Shown one piece after another: positions 22,957-33,626 of a stretch of 64,000 nt of DNA. The DNA comes from Symbiodinium natans (taxonomy: Eukaryota; Sar; Dinophyceae; Suessiales; Symbiodiniaceae). Both the position numbers and the translations under genes were made by a program. The stretch lies in NCBI GenBank assembly GCA_905221605.1, contig CAJNDS010002745.1, forward strand, positions 172,501 to 236,500. The letters run 5' to 3'. Within the stretch, counting starts at the first letter, position 1, and the number at the start of each line of letters is the position of its first letter. The notes below the pieces were generated by a model. That model ran no database searches. It was not told the origin of the DNA and was given only the letters and a program-made list of their open reading frames with translations.

Positions 22957-23218
22957 TTAGGGGTACCTTACTGGGGTCCTGATTATAAGGGAATCCTGCT
23001 GTTTGGGGTCTCTGTTAGAAATCCCTCATTGTCGTAAACGGCCATATTGAGAATGGTGCGACCATGCCACCCAAGTCGATCAACCCGGTGAGGGAAGTTG
23101 CTGTTTGCACGGTTGGGTCTAAACCCTAAACCCTAAACCCTAAACCCTAAACCCTAAACCCTAAGGCTCTAAGGACTCTTATTCTAGGGCTCGTGGGGTG
23201 CAATGGCCTTGCCATATA

Positions 23219-23330
23219 CTTGGCTGCTCTTAGCAGGGTAGCTATAAATTTGATTTTTAGCTGCCTTATCAAGAAACCCAATAAACCCCAAAAGGCTAAA
23301 GATGTAAAGTTACAGTAAAGCACCACAAAG
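23219..23330. mobile_element. 112-bp family B element, copy 2, with TSD
   Basis: Same ends and length as copy 1. Flanked by TATA at 23215-23218 and 23331-23334. Only about 260 bp from copy 1, same orientation. Confidence 0.8.
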
Positions 23331-23394
23331 TATAAAGTTCTTGGGGTATTTGAGCCTTAGGGTTATAAAGGGGCCGAGCTATCTCAGACCCTAC

Positions 23395-23441
23395 CCTTCG
23401 AACTTGCGCCGTCCCACTTGGCGATGCAGTGCCGTACCGCG
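23395..23441 (-). CDS. Predicted minus-strand exon, basic
   Basis: Acceptor CGCTGGAAG, frame RGTALHRQVGRRKFEG, donor GAAGG|GTAGGGTC. Short but with both signals present. Confidence 0.45.
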
Positions 23442-23539
23442 CTTCCAGCGGGTTTAGGGTTTAGGGGTTAGGGTTTAGGGTTTAGGGCTTAGGGGCTTGC
23501 CAGGTGTGTGGTAGATCCTGGAGGCCAGGATGAAGACTT

Positions 23540-23640
23540 CGTTGCTGAGTTCATAAGCTCCAAAAGAAAAGTGTACACTTTCAGTTCTATTAGGGGACTA
23601 GAGAATCCGAAAAATCGTAAAGTGGTGTGTATAAACAGGT
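23540..23640. mobile_element. Family C short element, copy 1
   Basis: Shares TTGCTGAGTTCATAAG and ACTTTCAGTTCTAT with the copies at 29243 and 38198. Its right end is diverged. Confidence 0.6.
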
Positions 23641-23898
23641 GCAACTTGTACGTTGACCTTGAAAGCGCCATATTCCAATCTTGAATCGTCGAATAAGAGT
23701 TCAGGGTTTAGGGCTTTTTGGTAGTAATAAAACCTATAAGCCCTAACCCTAAACTCTACACCCTACAGGGTTAATCAGGGAGTTTGGGTGAGGATTCCTT
23801 CGCTGGATGCTTCCCACTATAAGAAGCGAGAAGCTTCGGAACATGAGGGTTTAGGGTTTAGGGTTTAGGGCCTCCAAGACAAAGAAATCCTAACTCAC

Positions 23899-23936
23899 CT
23901 CCCTTGCTGGCCGTTGTCCTGGTCTTCGCGCGACAG
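23899..23936 (-). CDS. Predicted minus-strand micro-exon
   Basis: Acceptor GCGTGAAG, frame LSREDQDNGQQG, donor GGGAG|GTGAGTTAGG, among the strongest donor-like strings in the window. Confidence 0.5.
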
Positions 23937-24170
23937 CTTCACGCGAAGGGCCCAAGCCTTCCATCCAGACGGATTTGCTTAAGGCTTAGAGGCTTCTTCG
24001 GGAACCCAAACCCTCCCAAAAAGGGAATAAGGGCCTCCTCCGGGTCCTAGCCCTAAACCCTAAACCCTAAATCCTAAACCCGAAACCCAAAGCCAATAAG
24101 GGCTCTAGCCCTAAACCCTAAACCCTAAACCCTAAAACCTAAACCCTAAACCCTAAACCCAATAAGGGAC

Positions 24171-24248
24171 CTACTCTGGGTCCTAGCAAACTCCGCCTCG
24201 TCAGCTGCCTGTGCAGCCTCGTTGCGCAGCAGCAGCGCCTGCCATCGG
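24171..24248 (-). CDS. Predicted minus-strand coiled-coil exon
   Basis: Acceptor CTAAACTGAG, frame RWQALLLRNEAAQAADEAEF. The left limit uses donor-like AGTAG|GTCCC and is uncertain; the last bases match the AGGACCCAGAGTAGG string of a short intron element. Confidence 0.55.
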
Positions 24249-24350
24249 CTCAGTTTAGCGCGCGAACAGGGTTTAGGGTTTAGGGTTTAGGGTTTAGGGT
24301 TTAGGGTAGGGTTTCGGGTTTAGGGTTTAGGGTTTAGGGTGCTTAAGGAC

Positions 24351-24498
24351 TACTTGGAGGTTCATGGTACAGATGCAACCAATAATAACTGCACACACAA
24401 CCCAGTTATAACCATATTAGCACACTGAAGGGGCGGGCTTATAAGTGGGTTATAAGTACAGTTATAATTGGGTAACATGTACAATGAACCTCCAAGTA
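24351..24498. mobile_element. TA-flanked inverted-repeat element, 148 bp
   Basis: Inverted ends CTTGGAGGTTCATGGTAC and GTACAATGAACCTCCAAG match at 17 of 18 positions, each bordered by TA. The interior has TTATAAGT motifs like those of the 1-kb element at 30663. MITE-like. Confidence 0.8.
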
Positions 24499-24963
24499 CT
24501 GTGAACCCTCAGACCCAAGACTTCCCTAATTACTCAAGGAGATGGGGGTTTACGATATCGGGGGTGCACCTTATTGGGGTTTCTGACAAGGGAATCCTAC
24601 CTTTTTGGAGTCTACATTAGGAGCCCCTGATTTTCGTAAACCCCCAGTATGGACTCCCAGACCCCTAAACCCTCCACCCTAAACTACATGGAGTCCCCAA
24701 AAAACACGAGTAGGCCGTGGGGGTTCGGAGTTCGGTCTTAGCGAGCCTCCGGGGAGTTGAGGGTTTCGGCTTGGGGGGGTTGTTGTGGACTTGAATGGCT
24801 TGCGAAGTGACTCTTAGCTGCAGTGTAGGGCTTTAGGGTTCTGGGTAGCCACTAAGCCCCAGAGCCTAAACCCCGAACCTTAAAGTCAGGGACGGTGAAT
24901 GGGCTACTCAACACCAAAACAACCTGAGCTCGAAACCCTCAACTGGGTTGGTACCTTGATCAC

Positions 24964-25015
24964 CGTAACGCCACGAAATCTTTGCCTCGCGCAGCTCTTG
25001 CTTGGTCTGCTCCTC
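24964..25015 (-). CDS. Predicted minus-strand coiled-coil exon
   Basis: Acceptor TGCCCGCAG, frame EEQTKQELREAKISWRY, donor TTACG|GTGATC. Fifty-two bases; a non-telomeric splice pair. Confidence 0.6.
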
Positions 25016-25311
25016 CTGCGGGCATAGAGGAATTGTTTATAGGGTTTAACTGGGATTTAGGCACGTTTCCTCCTCACCTACCCAAAAACCACAAAATCCC
25101 GAAGCCCAGCAAGCTGAAAGCCTCCAACCACCCCCTCCCCCGACGAAGGACTTCAGGGTTTCGGGTTAAGGCCTTTACGGCTTCAGGGCTCTTGGGTAAA
25201 TTCGGTGTCTTGGGGGGTGCTGGATTCCGGGGTTTTGGGCGGGAAACACCCTAAACCCCAAACCCTAAACCCTAAACCCTAAACCCTAAACCCAAACCCT
25301 AAACCCTAAAC

Positions 25312-25366
25312 CCCGATCCTTGTGCTGGGCCTCCACCTGAACGCTTTCAAAGAGCTTCCTACGCGG
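25312..25366 (-). CDS. Predicted minus-strand coiled-coil exon with telomeric donor
   Basis: Acceptor CCTCCCCCAG, frame PRRKLFESVQVEAQHKDRG, donor ATCGGG|GTTTAGGG. The left flank is a CCCTAAA tract. Confidence 0.6.
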
Positions 25367-25603
25367 CTGGGGGAGGACTCTCGGAGACAAGGGGTTAGGG
25401 TTTTGGGAGGGGTTTAGGGTTTAGGGTTTAGGGTTTAGGGTTTAGGGTTTAGGGTTTAGGGTTTGGGGTTTGGGGTTTAGGGTTTAGGGTTTAGGGTTCA
25501 GGAGGGTTTTGGGTTTAGGGTTTAGGAGGGCTTAGGGTAGGTCTGGGGGCCCTATTGAAAGAATGGCATTATGAGGAATATATAGGGGATTCAGGGCAAT
25601 AAC

Positions 25604-25716
25604 CTTGGCTGCTCTGGAGCAGGGTAGCTATAAACTTAATTTTTAGCTGCCTTATTAAGAAACCCAATAAACCCAAAAAAGGTAAGGATCTAAAGTTACA
25701 GTAAAGCACCACAAAG
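25604..25716. mobile_element. Family B element, copy 3
   Basis: Same ends as the other copies with one extra base. The flanks TAAC and CATA do not match, so its target duplication is lost or the copy has rearranged. Confidence 0.75.
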
Positions 25717-26064
25717 CATAGACCATGCAAGCTGAGACCTAGCCATAACACCTTCAAACCCCGCACGACAACTACCCAGTACAAGCCCGAATATACCTAC
25801 GTATTTGAAAGAGCCAAACCCCGACTCCCCTCAACGCTTGTACCCCGTACTGTTAAACCCCTAAACCCCTAAACCCCGAAAACCCCAACCCCTAAACACG
25901 ACACCCCTACCCAAACAAAATACCGGGCACGAAGGCAATTAAGGGGGAGGTTGGCTTCAACCCTAAGCCCTTAGCCTAAACCCTAAACCCTAAACCCTAA
26001 ACCCTACACCCCAAGCCCTAAGCCCTAAACCTAAACCCTAAACCCTAAACCCCAAACCCTAAAC

Positions 26065-26108
26065 CCCCTCCTCGTCTCCTCGCGGCGCTCCAGGGTCTCC
26101 AGCTTCGC
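26065..26108 (-). CDS. Predicted minus-strand coiled-coil exon with telomeric donor
   Basis: Acceptor GGCCCTGCAG, frame AKLETLERREETRR, donor GAGGGG|GTTTAG. Strongly charged helix. Confidence 0.6.
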
Positions 26109-26263
26109 CTGCAGGGCCCAAAAGGGTCCGCGTGGAGAAGTGCGCTGCGAAGTAGGGTTTAGGGTTTAGGGGTTTAGGGGTTTAGGGTTTAGGGCTTAGG
26201 GCTTAGGGCTTAGGGCTTAGGGTTTAGGGTTTAGGGTTTATGGTTCTGCCAATGATGGCTAGT

Positions 26264-26439
26264 TTACCTAGTTTTAGGACCAGTTGACTCTGAATGGCTG
26301 GCATGGCTATGCAATGGCAGAAGCTTGCTGATGCGATTCTCTGGTGCCTTTGGCTTCACACGCGTCCAAAAAACGTTCACCGCTTGAAGGATGTCATGGG
26401 CGAGGGCAAGCTCGTGATGGAGCACCCTTTGTACTCTTA
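26264..26439 (-). CDS. Unidentified protein fragment, about 58 residues
   Basis: The minus frame begins at the edge of a telomeric tract, reads RVQRVLHHELALAHDILQAV, later WTRVKPKAPENRISKLLPLH, and ends at TAA. Balanced composition and length make chance unlikely. I do not recognise the family. It may be a terminal exon or a transposon relic cut by the tract to its right. Confidence 0.5.
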
Positions 26440-26726
26440 AGGGTTTAGGGCTTAGGGTTAAGGGTTTAGGGTTAAGGGTTTAGGGTTAAGGGTTTAGGGT
26501 TTAGGGTTTAGGGCTTAGGGTTTAGGGTTGGGCCACTCAGACGCCAACCGCAAAACCCCCAACCCTTAACAAGCCCTCAACCAAGCATGGCAACAAGGAT
26601 CACTACGCAAAGGGTTCGGGGTTGATGTCCCACCCGTTTAGGAAGGGGGGGCCCTGAATTAAGTCAAGTTTTTTCCGTGTTATTCAGGATCGTGGGATGG
26701 TTTGGGGTCGAGGGTGGGGTTTAGGG

Positions 26727-26798
26727 TTTTAGGGTTTTAGGGTTTTAGGGTTTTAGGGTTTTAGGGTTTTAGGGTTTTAGGGTTTTAGGGTTTTAGGG
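26727..26798 (+). repeat. (TTTTAGGG)9 octamer block
   Basis: Nine exact octamers, one T longer than the telomeric unit. Confidence 0.97.
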
Positions 26799-26834
26799 TT
26801 TAGGCTTTAGGGTTGAAAGAAAATCACGTGTGAC

Positions 26835-26868
26835 GCGCCTTCACAAGCAATTGCCGGGCCTCGCTGTC
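26835..26868 (-). CDS. Predicted minus-strand micro-exon
   Basis: Acceptor CCCAAAAAG, frame DSEARQLLVKA, donor AAGGCGC|GTCACACG. Only 34 bases. Confidence 0.45.
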
Positions 26869-26934
26869 CTTTTTGGGATTTACATTCGTGTAAGCTCATC
26901 CCTTTGAACACTCATATGGGTATCTCCCAGAACA

Positions 26935-27035
26935 AAGGTACACCCTTTATACCACAAATTGAAGAGAATCCCCTTAAAGGGACCCCCAAAAAAGGTACCC
27001 CCCCCCCCCCCCATTTTCGGAAATCTCCAGTGAGG
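26935..27035. mobile_element. Poly-C-bearing short element
   Basis: GGTACACCC...AATCCCCTTAAAGGGACCCCC, then poly-C and ATTTTCGGAAA. The same order is found at 61705-61815. A repeated intronic element; ends not defined. Confidence 0.5.
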
Positions 27036-27111
27036 GTCTTTGAGGGCATACCCTAAAACCTAAACTCTGACCCCTAAACCCTAAACCCTTATTCAAAAAA
27101 TGGCCTCGCAC

Positions 27112-27158
27112 CGGAGAAAAGCAGCGCACTCCGCCCTGGCGTCCTCCTGCAGTCGCAT
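27112..27158 (-). CDS. Predicted minus-strand coil exon
   Basis: Acceptor AGGGCTGTAG, frame MRLQEDARAECAAFL, donor CTCCG|GTGCGAGG. Confidence 0.5.
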
Positions 27159-27321
27159 CTACAGCCCTTCAAAGAACGTTTTAGGGTTTAGGGTTTAGGG
27201 TTTTGGGTTTAGGGTGCGGGGCTTGGGGTATACAGGGCTTCGGAATCCCGGATTCCGTGGTTTGGGATGTTCATCCCTAGGATATCAAAACACTCAGGGT
27301 CATGGACTTTGCCGGTTCAGG

Positions 27322-27457
27322 GTTGGGATGTTCCCCCGCCCCACCCCCCCCCCCCAAACTAGCAGTCCGAAATGGGGATCAGAATTGGGGGGGGGGGGGG
27401 GGGGGGGTACTATAATCCTTGTTAAGGGCTGTTAGTATTAAGGGGTAACATCCCAAG
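27322..27457. mobile_element. Family F hairpin element, copy 1
   Basis: Inverted ends TTGGGATGTTCCCC and GGGGTAACATCCCAA enclose a poly-G run and TAATCCTTGTTAAGGGCTGTTAG. Related copies lie at 48007, 56927 and 57467. Confidence 0.65.
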
Positions 27458-27699
27458 TTCAGGGCTTGATAAGTAGCTAACACAACAAACTGCCGTGGTA
27501 AGATATGAAGCAAGGTATATACTTCTTGTATCCCCCCAAAGGACACCAGGTATATACACTCACCAGTATTAAAAAGGAAACTTATATACACTCACCAATA
27601 ACAGAAATATAAACCCTGTGTCATACACCCTCAGTCTTCATGTTCAGGGTTTAGGGTTTCGGGATTGGGGACCGAAGGTCCCTAAACCCTGACCCCTGA

Positions 27700-27800
27700 A
27701 CCCTAAACCCTAACCCTAAACCCTAAACCCTAAACCCTAAACCCTAAACCCTAAACCCTAAACCCTAAACCCTAAACCCTAAACCCTAAACCCTAAACCC
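27700..27800 (-). repeat. Long CCCTAAA tract
   Basis: Thirteen or more uniform units bounded by CCTGACCCCTGAA on both sides, a repeat-flanked repeat. Confidence 0.9.
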
Positions 27801-28428
27801 TGACCCCTGAACCCTATAACGAAGTTCTACGTTCATGGGCAGAACCCAGCTCAGGGTTTAAACCCTAAACCCTAAACCCTAAACCCTAAACCCTAAACCC
27901 TAAACCCTAAACCCCTAAACCCTAAACCCTAAACCGTTCAAAGGGCATAGGGGCTTCTATGGGACTTAGGGCATGCCAGGTCTCAGACCTCTGAAGAATA
28001 TTCCTGAATATGATCCCCTTAAAACCCGAGAAGGGAAAATATTAAACATGTCCTAAGTCCCAAGGGCCTAGCCCTAAACCCTAAACCCTAAACCCTAATA
28101 AAGAACACTAAACCCTAAACCCTAAATCCTAAAGAAGAAGGTCCCGAGGGCCATCCTAGCAGGCTACATTCGGGGAGTCGGGCGAGGTGGTTTGGGTGTT
28201 TCAGGGTATTTAGGGCTGTTCGAACGGGCTGAAGGTTAAGGACTGGCCCTAAACCCGAAACCCTAAAACCCTAAACCCTGAACCCTAAACCCTAAACCCA
28301 AGCCCTAAACCCTAAACTCTAAACCCTGAACCCTGAACCCTGAACCCTAAACCCCAAACCCTAAACCTAAAACCCTTAACCCTGAGCCCCTGACCCCTAA
28401 TTACGATTTTTTTGGGGGGTATTAAGAC

Positions 28429-28502
28429 CAGGATGAGCTGGGGGAGGCCTGGGCGCTGGCGACTTCCGCCGTGCCCTGTAGCGCCCGATGCTCGGTCTCC
28501 TC
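28429..28502 (-). CDS. Predicted minus-strand coiled-coil exon
   Basis: Acceptor GGTGAAAG, frame EETEHRALQGTAEVASAQAS, donor CCTG|GTCTTAAT. An overlapping frame is also open (VKGGDRASGATGHGG) but is less coil-like. Confidence 0.5.
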
Positions 28503-28555
28503 CTTTCACCACATCGTAAACCCTAAACCCCAAACCCCAAGCCCCCACAGAACCC

Positions 28556-28608
28556 TATATATATATTATATAATATATATATATATATATATATTGTATA
28601 TATATATA
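28556..28608. repeat. AT dinucleotide microsatellite
   Basis: Interrupted (TA)n of about 50 bp. Confidence 0.9.
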
Positions 28609-29092
28609 TGCCCTAAGCCTTGAACCCCAAAAGCAGATTTTTACCTTGCATCCGGGATTCCATCCCGAAACGGCTCCGTTCATCAGCGTCGCTTCTTCCC
28701 TGAACTGGCACCCCTTTGCCTGAAGCCCCCCAAGAGGTGTCCTTCTGACAACAGCCCTGAAGCCCTGTAGAGGCCTGAAACCTCCCACAAGTTCGAGTAT
28801 CATGCACTCCAGAATTGAGGATGGAACTAGAAAAATGCCCTGAGGATGTCGGATTCAAACTCGAGGTTCCGAGGAAGTATCATGCACACCCCGAAACCGC
28901 AGACCCTGAACCCTGAACCCTGAATCCTAAACCCTGAATCCTAAACCCTGAACCCTACACCCTGAACCCCATACCCTGAACCCTATACCCCAAACCCTAA
29001 ACCCCAAACCCGCAACCCCAAACCCTCAACCCTAAACCCTAGCCCTAAACCCTAAACCCCAAACCCCAAACCCGCAACCCCAAGCCCTCAAC

Positions 29093-29162
29093 CCGCCTCC
29101 AGAAAACGGAGACGCTGCCGCGCTGCAGCGTTGGCGGCAGTGGCTTGCGCCGCTAGAGCCGT
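29093..29162 (-). CDS. Predicted minus-strand coiled-coil exon
   Basis: Acceptor GGCACCCAG, frame TALAAQATAANAAARQRLRF, donor GGCGG|GTTGAGGG, a telomere-variant donor. Confidence 0.6.
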
Positions 29163-29242
29163 CTGGGTGCCGGGTTTGGGGTTCAGTGTTTAGGGTTTAG
29201 GGTTTGGGGTCAAGTGCTTGGGTTTAGGGTCTGGGGTCTAGT

Positions 29243-29354
29243 GCTCTTAGTTGCTGAGTTCATAAGCCCCAAAAAAGTATAACCTTTCAGTTCTATCGGG
29301 GATTATAGTAATTATCCCAAAAAGTGTAAAGTGTACTCACTCAACTACTAAGAG
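29243..29354. mobile_element. Family C short element, copy 2
   Basis: Inverted ends CTCTTAGTTGCTGAGT and ACTCAACTACTAAGAG (one or two mismatches). The interior has ACTTTCAGTTCTAT-like and AAAAAGTGTAAAGTGTACTC strings shared with the copy at 38198. Confidence 0.75.
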
Positions 29355-29940
29355 CTTTGGGGTTGGGGTGGGTTTGGGGTTTTGGGTTTGGGGTTCGGGG
29401 TTTGAGGTTTGGGGATTGGGGGTTGGGGTGGATGTAGGGTTTGGGGTTGAGGCTCTAGGGTCAAGGGTTTAGTGTTTCAGGTCTCGAGAAAGGCAGAACC
29501 CCCCAGATAGGTCAGGTGTGAGGGGTGCTAAATGCAAGTCCCTGAATCCTTGAACGATATATGGCGCATAATTTCAGGAGCTAGGGATGAACCACAAACT
29601 CTGGACCCTAAACCCTAAACCCCTAAATCCTAAACCCGAATTGGGAAGGCTCCCTTCCTTCTTGTCGAGTAATCGGGCCCAGCTTGACATTTCGGGTTGT
29701 TTCTAGGGGTTAGAGTTTAGGGTTCTGGGATCTTCTCACTACCCTAAACCCTAAACCCTAAACCCTAAACCCTAAACCCTAAACCCTAAACCCTAAACCC
29801 TAAACCCTAAAACCAGGCCTTAGGCCCTGAGAACACGCGCCTGGAGTAGAGAAGCTGCCCAGATCAAGAGCCCAAGACTGAATGTTACAGAATAGACCTC
29901 AGTTCTGAATGAGCAAAACTAAACCAGAAACCCTATAGTA

Positions 29941-30052
29941 CTTGGCTGCTCTTAGCAGGGTAGCTATAAATTTAATTTTCAGCTGCCTTATTAAGAAACC
30001 CAATAAACCCAAAAAGGCTAAAGATGTAAAGTTACAGTAAAGGACCACAAAG
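29941..30052. mobile_element. 112-bp family B element, copy 4, with TSD
   Basis: Same ends; AGTA is duplicated at 29937-29940 and 30053-30056. Confidence 0.8.
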
Positions 30053-30441
30053 AGTAGAGGCCAAAAAGTTGGAAACTCAATAGCCTCAATCCCTAAGAGT
30101 AGAGTATAGGGAATCCCAGGACGAATTGTCCTTAAAAAGGTTTCTTCCAACATTTTGGGGATTACTGTGAACCTCTATAGGGTCTAGGGCTTCAGGGGTG
30201 GGATTTAAGGGTGTTGCGGGTTTAGGGCTTGGGGTATAAATGAGGCCCAGGCAACATTCCGATGATACAGCCCAGTTGAGGGTATTCATAGGGCTAAGAC
30301 AGATGGATACGATTCCTATAGCCATGGTGTAGCCACGGCGCAGAAAGGACCCAGGTTTAGGGTTTAGGGTTTAAGTTTAGGGTTTAGGGTTTAGGGGTTG
30401 GGGCACCCTGAACCGGCTGTAGGTGTGAATGGATAGTTAGG

Positions 30442-30515
30442 TGTGCCTCCTCTTCCAGCTGCTCCGTCAAGGTCAGCACGCGACGCTGATGCCTCAGCAC
30501 GACGCGCGCGCAGAC
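30442..30515 (-). CDS. Predicted minus-strand coiled-coil exon
   Basis: Frame VVLRHQRRVLTLTEQLEEEA. The exact acceptor and donor are unclear; a second open frame exists. Right flank TTTAGGG. Confidence 0.5.
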
Positions 30516-30600
30516 GAACACCCAGAGGGAAGGGTTTAGGGTTGGGGGTTTGGGGTTTGGGGTTTGGGGTTTAGGGTTTAGGGTTTAGGGTTTAGGGTTT

Positions 30601-30663
30601 AGGGGTTAGGGGTTAGGGGTTAGGGGTTAGGGGTTAGGGGTTAGGGGTTAGGGGTTAGGGGTT
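30601..30663 (+). repeat. (AGGGGTT)9 variant block
   Basis: Nine exact heptamers ending at the left border of the 1-kb inverted-repeat element. Confidence 0.97.
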
Positions 30664-31709
30664 ACCAGGAGGACACTTTGAACTTACGGACTTATAACCC
30701 ACTTATAAGTGACTTAGGTTGGAGTATTTATAAGTGAGTTATAAGTAACTTATAAGTAACTTATAAGTAGACCTAAGTCCTACAGGTTTTCACAAAATTG
30801 TATTTTGTACGATCGCCGTCCGTTTGCCAGGAATGGTGATTTTCGCATCCCATTTTCGCAAATGCCAACTGGACACTCTCGCACGTCCGACGCAGGCAGC
30901 GTAGCCCGTGCTGGCGGCGTTGGGAGACTGCCTTGCTCAAGCGGCAATTGTGGCACTGCAAGGTTTCCACCGTTTGCTCGGCTTGGGTTCTGGTAGCTGG
31001 GTTTGGGGTTGAGGGTATAGGGATCCAAAGCAGGGAGCCGGGCGTGAAAAACCTGGCCCTACATGTGTAGCCCCAGCAGAACACATTGTTTTGGCCGCGC
31101 GGACATGCTCTGTTAGGCAAAGGCCTATACTGGGGCCGAGGAGGCCGCGGACATCCGCGGACATCCGCGGACACCCGCGGACATCCCGCGGACATAGCCC
31201 GGGAGCTCTCTGCAACTCACTGCTCCGCAAGCACGTCGGCGAGAAAAGCGAGGATCTCGCAATTGGCAGCGCTGTCCGGTATTTTATCAGGGTGGCAAAA
31301 GGATGCTGCGGAACGTAGAGCAGGATGTTAGTGAGTTTTTTTGCGTGGCCCGGCGCGTGGAAACATGACGCACTGGTGCGGCTGCCATAGCGCGGCTACA
31401 AGTGGGAAAACGGACAAAACCTTGAGGCTGCAATGGCAAGTCGAGCTACAAGGAAAGCCGATTTATCACAACAACATGACACGAAAAGCAACAACAAAGA
31501 CAACAAAAAAAAGGTGGTTCGTAAGTAGTTATAAGTCCACATAAGTCCGCATAAGTCCGACAGGCCAAGTAATTATAAGTGACTTATAAACATTTATAAG
31601 TTCAACAAAAATCGACATACTTATAACTCACTTATAACTCAGTTACAGGATTTATAACTAAGTTATAACCAAGTTATAAACAACTTATATCCAAAGCGCC
31701 CTCCTGGTA
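30663..31709. mobile_element. About 1-kb TA-flanked inverted-repeat element
   Basis: The ends CCAGGAGGACACTTTG and its inverted partner match at 14 of 16 positions and are bordered by TA. Inside each end are arrays of TTATAAGT-type motifs (30700-30775 and 31520-31690). The core is GC-rich with CCGCGGACAT repeats near 31145-31195. It sits inside telomere-like repeats on both sides. No transposase is recognisable in its open frames, so it is probably non-autonomous. Confidence 0.75.
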
Positions 31710-32003
31710 GGGTTTAGGGTTTAGGGTTTAGGGTTTAGGGTTTATAAGTCAGCGTCGCGCTTATATCCAGAGATAGTCTCGGTGGCAGACGACACCAAGC
31801 GTCGCCTGCCCTTACTTAGCAGAGCAAAACACGGCTCATCACTTTCAAAAGGGCTTTTGCGTGACTGAGTCGGCGTCACCATGCACAACACCCTAGACGG
31901 CCTTTAGAGTCGAGACAACGAGGATCGCAGAAGCAAACTCCTCAACACTCCAAACCTCAAAACCCCCAAGCCCCTAAACTCCAAAACCCTACTACACCCT
32001 GAC

Positions 32004-32042
32004 AAGGAGCAGATCCTGGTTGAGCTGGCCCTGGCGCATGAC
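32004..32042 (-). CDS. Predicted minus-strand micro-exon; plus alternative
   Basis: Minus: acceptor GCCGCGCGCAG, frame VMRQGQLNQDLLL, donor CTT|GTCAGGG. Plus: a longer coil-like frame containing DKEQILVELALAHDLRAAEM over 32001-32095. Undecided. Confidence 0.4.
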
Positions 32043-32542
32043 CTGCGCGCGGCCGAAATGAGTGAGAAACGCAAAACAGAAACACGCCAAGCCATGCTAA
32101 GCCCTCAACCCTAAATCCTAGGGTCTCTGTGGGAAAGGTGGGCTTGGGGGTGTCTGGACCCTCAATTTACACAGGACTTACGTACTGGTTTCCGAACCTT
32201 ATTGAGGAGGGAATACTACTAGTTCGTGGACTACTATAGGGTCCCTTATTTTCGTAAACCCCCATATACCCCCATAAGAACGTAGGCTTCAATTGCGGCT
32301 CCTATGGAAGTGCTGTGGGACATAGAATGTCCGCCCCAACTCTCCAATAAAAAGGAGCGAAGATGAACTGGGCGCCCCAACAGCAAGAAAAGGGGCTTCC
32401 GCATGTGCAGTGCAGCTATTGCCGGCCCAGAAAAGGAACCGGACCCAAGAAGCCTAAACAGAAACCCTAAACCCTAAACCCTAAACCCTAAACCCCAAAT
32501 CCTAAACCCTAAACCCTAAACCCAAAACCCTAAACCCTAAAC

Positions 32543-32595
32543 CAGGCGGCTGCGTCCCAACAACCTTCCGACTATCGAGCCGCCCCCAGCCATCG
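32543..32595 (-). CDS. Predicted minus-strand exon with telomeric donor
   Basis: Acceptor AAAAGGAAG, frame DGWGRLDSRKVVGTQPP, donor GCCTG|GTTTAGGG. Confidence 0.45.
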
Positions 32596-33092
32596 CTTCC
32601 TTTTTTGGGTGTTTAGGGTCTGGTCTTTCGGGTTTAAGGTTTGGGATAATAAGGGCTGCAGTATTTGGGGGCCGGCTCTGGTTGCAGCAGGTTTCGGGGC
32701 TCAGCGCTTTTTTTTGTGGGTTTAGGGTTTAGGGTTCAGGGTTGAGGGTTGAGGGTTTAGGGTTTAGGTTGATTCTGTTGTTTGTTTCTCAGGGTGTGTA
32801 TAGGTTATGTTGATGTGACCAGATCATGCCAAGTCGCCCCGCCTCCCCCCCCCCCCCCAAAAAAAAAAAAAAACAGAAAAAGTTCTTCAACCGTTTATGT
32901 CTACTTCTGGTCTGACAAGCGGGCTTAGGGTTTCCCCTGAAACCCAACTGAACAGCCTAAACCCTAAAAACCCTAAACCCTAAACCCTAAACCCTAAACC
33001 CTGAACCCTAAACCCTAAACCCTAAACCCTAAACCCTAAACCCTAGCCCTAAGCCCTAATTCAGCCCTAAACCCTAAACCCTAAACCCTCAC

Positions 33093-33175
33093 CCGGCCCC
33101 AAGGCAAGGAGCCTCCATCTCCTCCTGCGCGCGGCGCGTTTCGCCGCGGTGCAGGCTGTGGCTCTGCTGGGCATC
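33093..33175 (-). CDS. Predicted minus-strand coiled-coil exon
   Basis: Acceptor GCCCCTCAG|G, frame DAQQSHSLHRGETRRAQEEM, donor GCCGG|GTGAGGG. Confidence 0.6.
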
Positions 33176-33626
33176 CTGAGGGGCTTCTGCGGGGTTTGGG
33201 GTTTAGGGTTTAAGGTTTAGGGTTTTGGGTGTAGAGTGTAGGGTTTACTGTTTAGGGTTAGTGTTTAGGGTTTAGGGTTTAGGGTTTAGGGTTTAGGGTT
33301 TAGGGTTTAGGGTTTAGGGTTTAGGGTTTAGGGTTTAGGGTTTAGGGTTTAGGGCTCATAATGGTTTTAGAGTTTCGGGTTTAGGGTTGAGGGTTGTTGC
33401 AAAATGAGCGAAGCAGCAACTGGGCCTGTGGGCTCTCTGTTGCAAAACGAAGTGAAGCTCTGGGCTAATGAATGGCCTAAGAAAGCGGGCTCACCATGAT
33501 CCCTGGCCCCAGCCGGCGACCCATGAGTCGCCCCAGGACCCCCAAGCGGGCTGGCTTTCCCAGGATTCCCAAGCGGGGTTGAACCCTAAACCCTAAACCC
33601 TAAACCCTAAACCCTAAACCCTAAAC

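Noticed and set aside
25569-25784. A 71-residue minus frame with a conserved LGLLGFLIRQLKIKFIATLL stretch, also at 29899-30153
   Set aside because: The shared stretch is the family B transposon read through; it is absent from the rest and has no start or neighbour support.
30773-31331. Overlapping open frames of 60-140 residues in the 1-kb element
   Set aside because: They overlap on both strands in GC-rich repeats and show no transposase or other motif.
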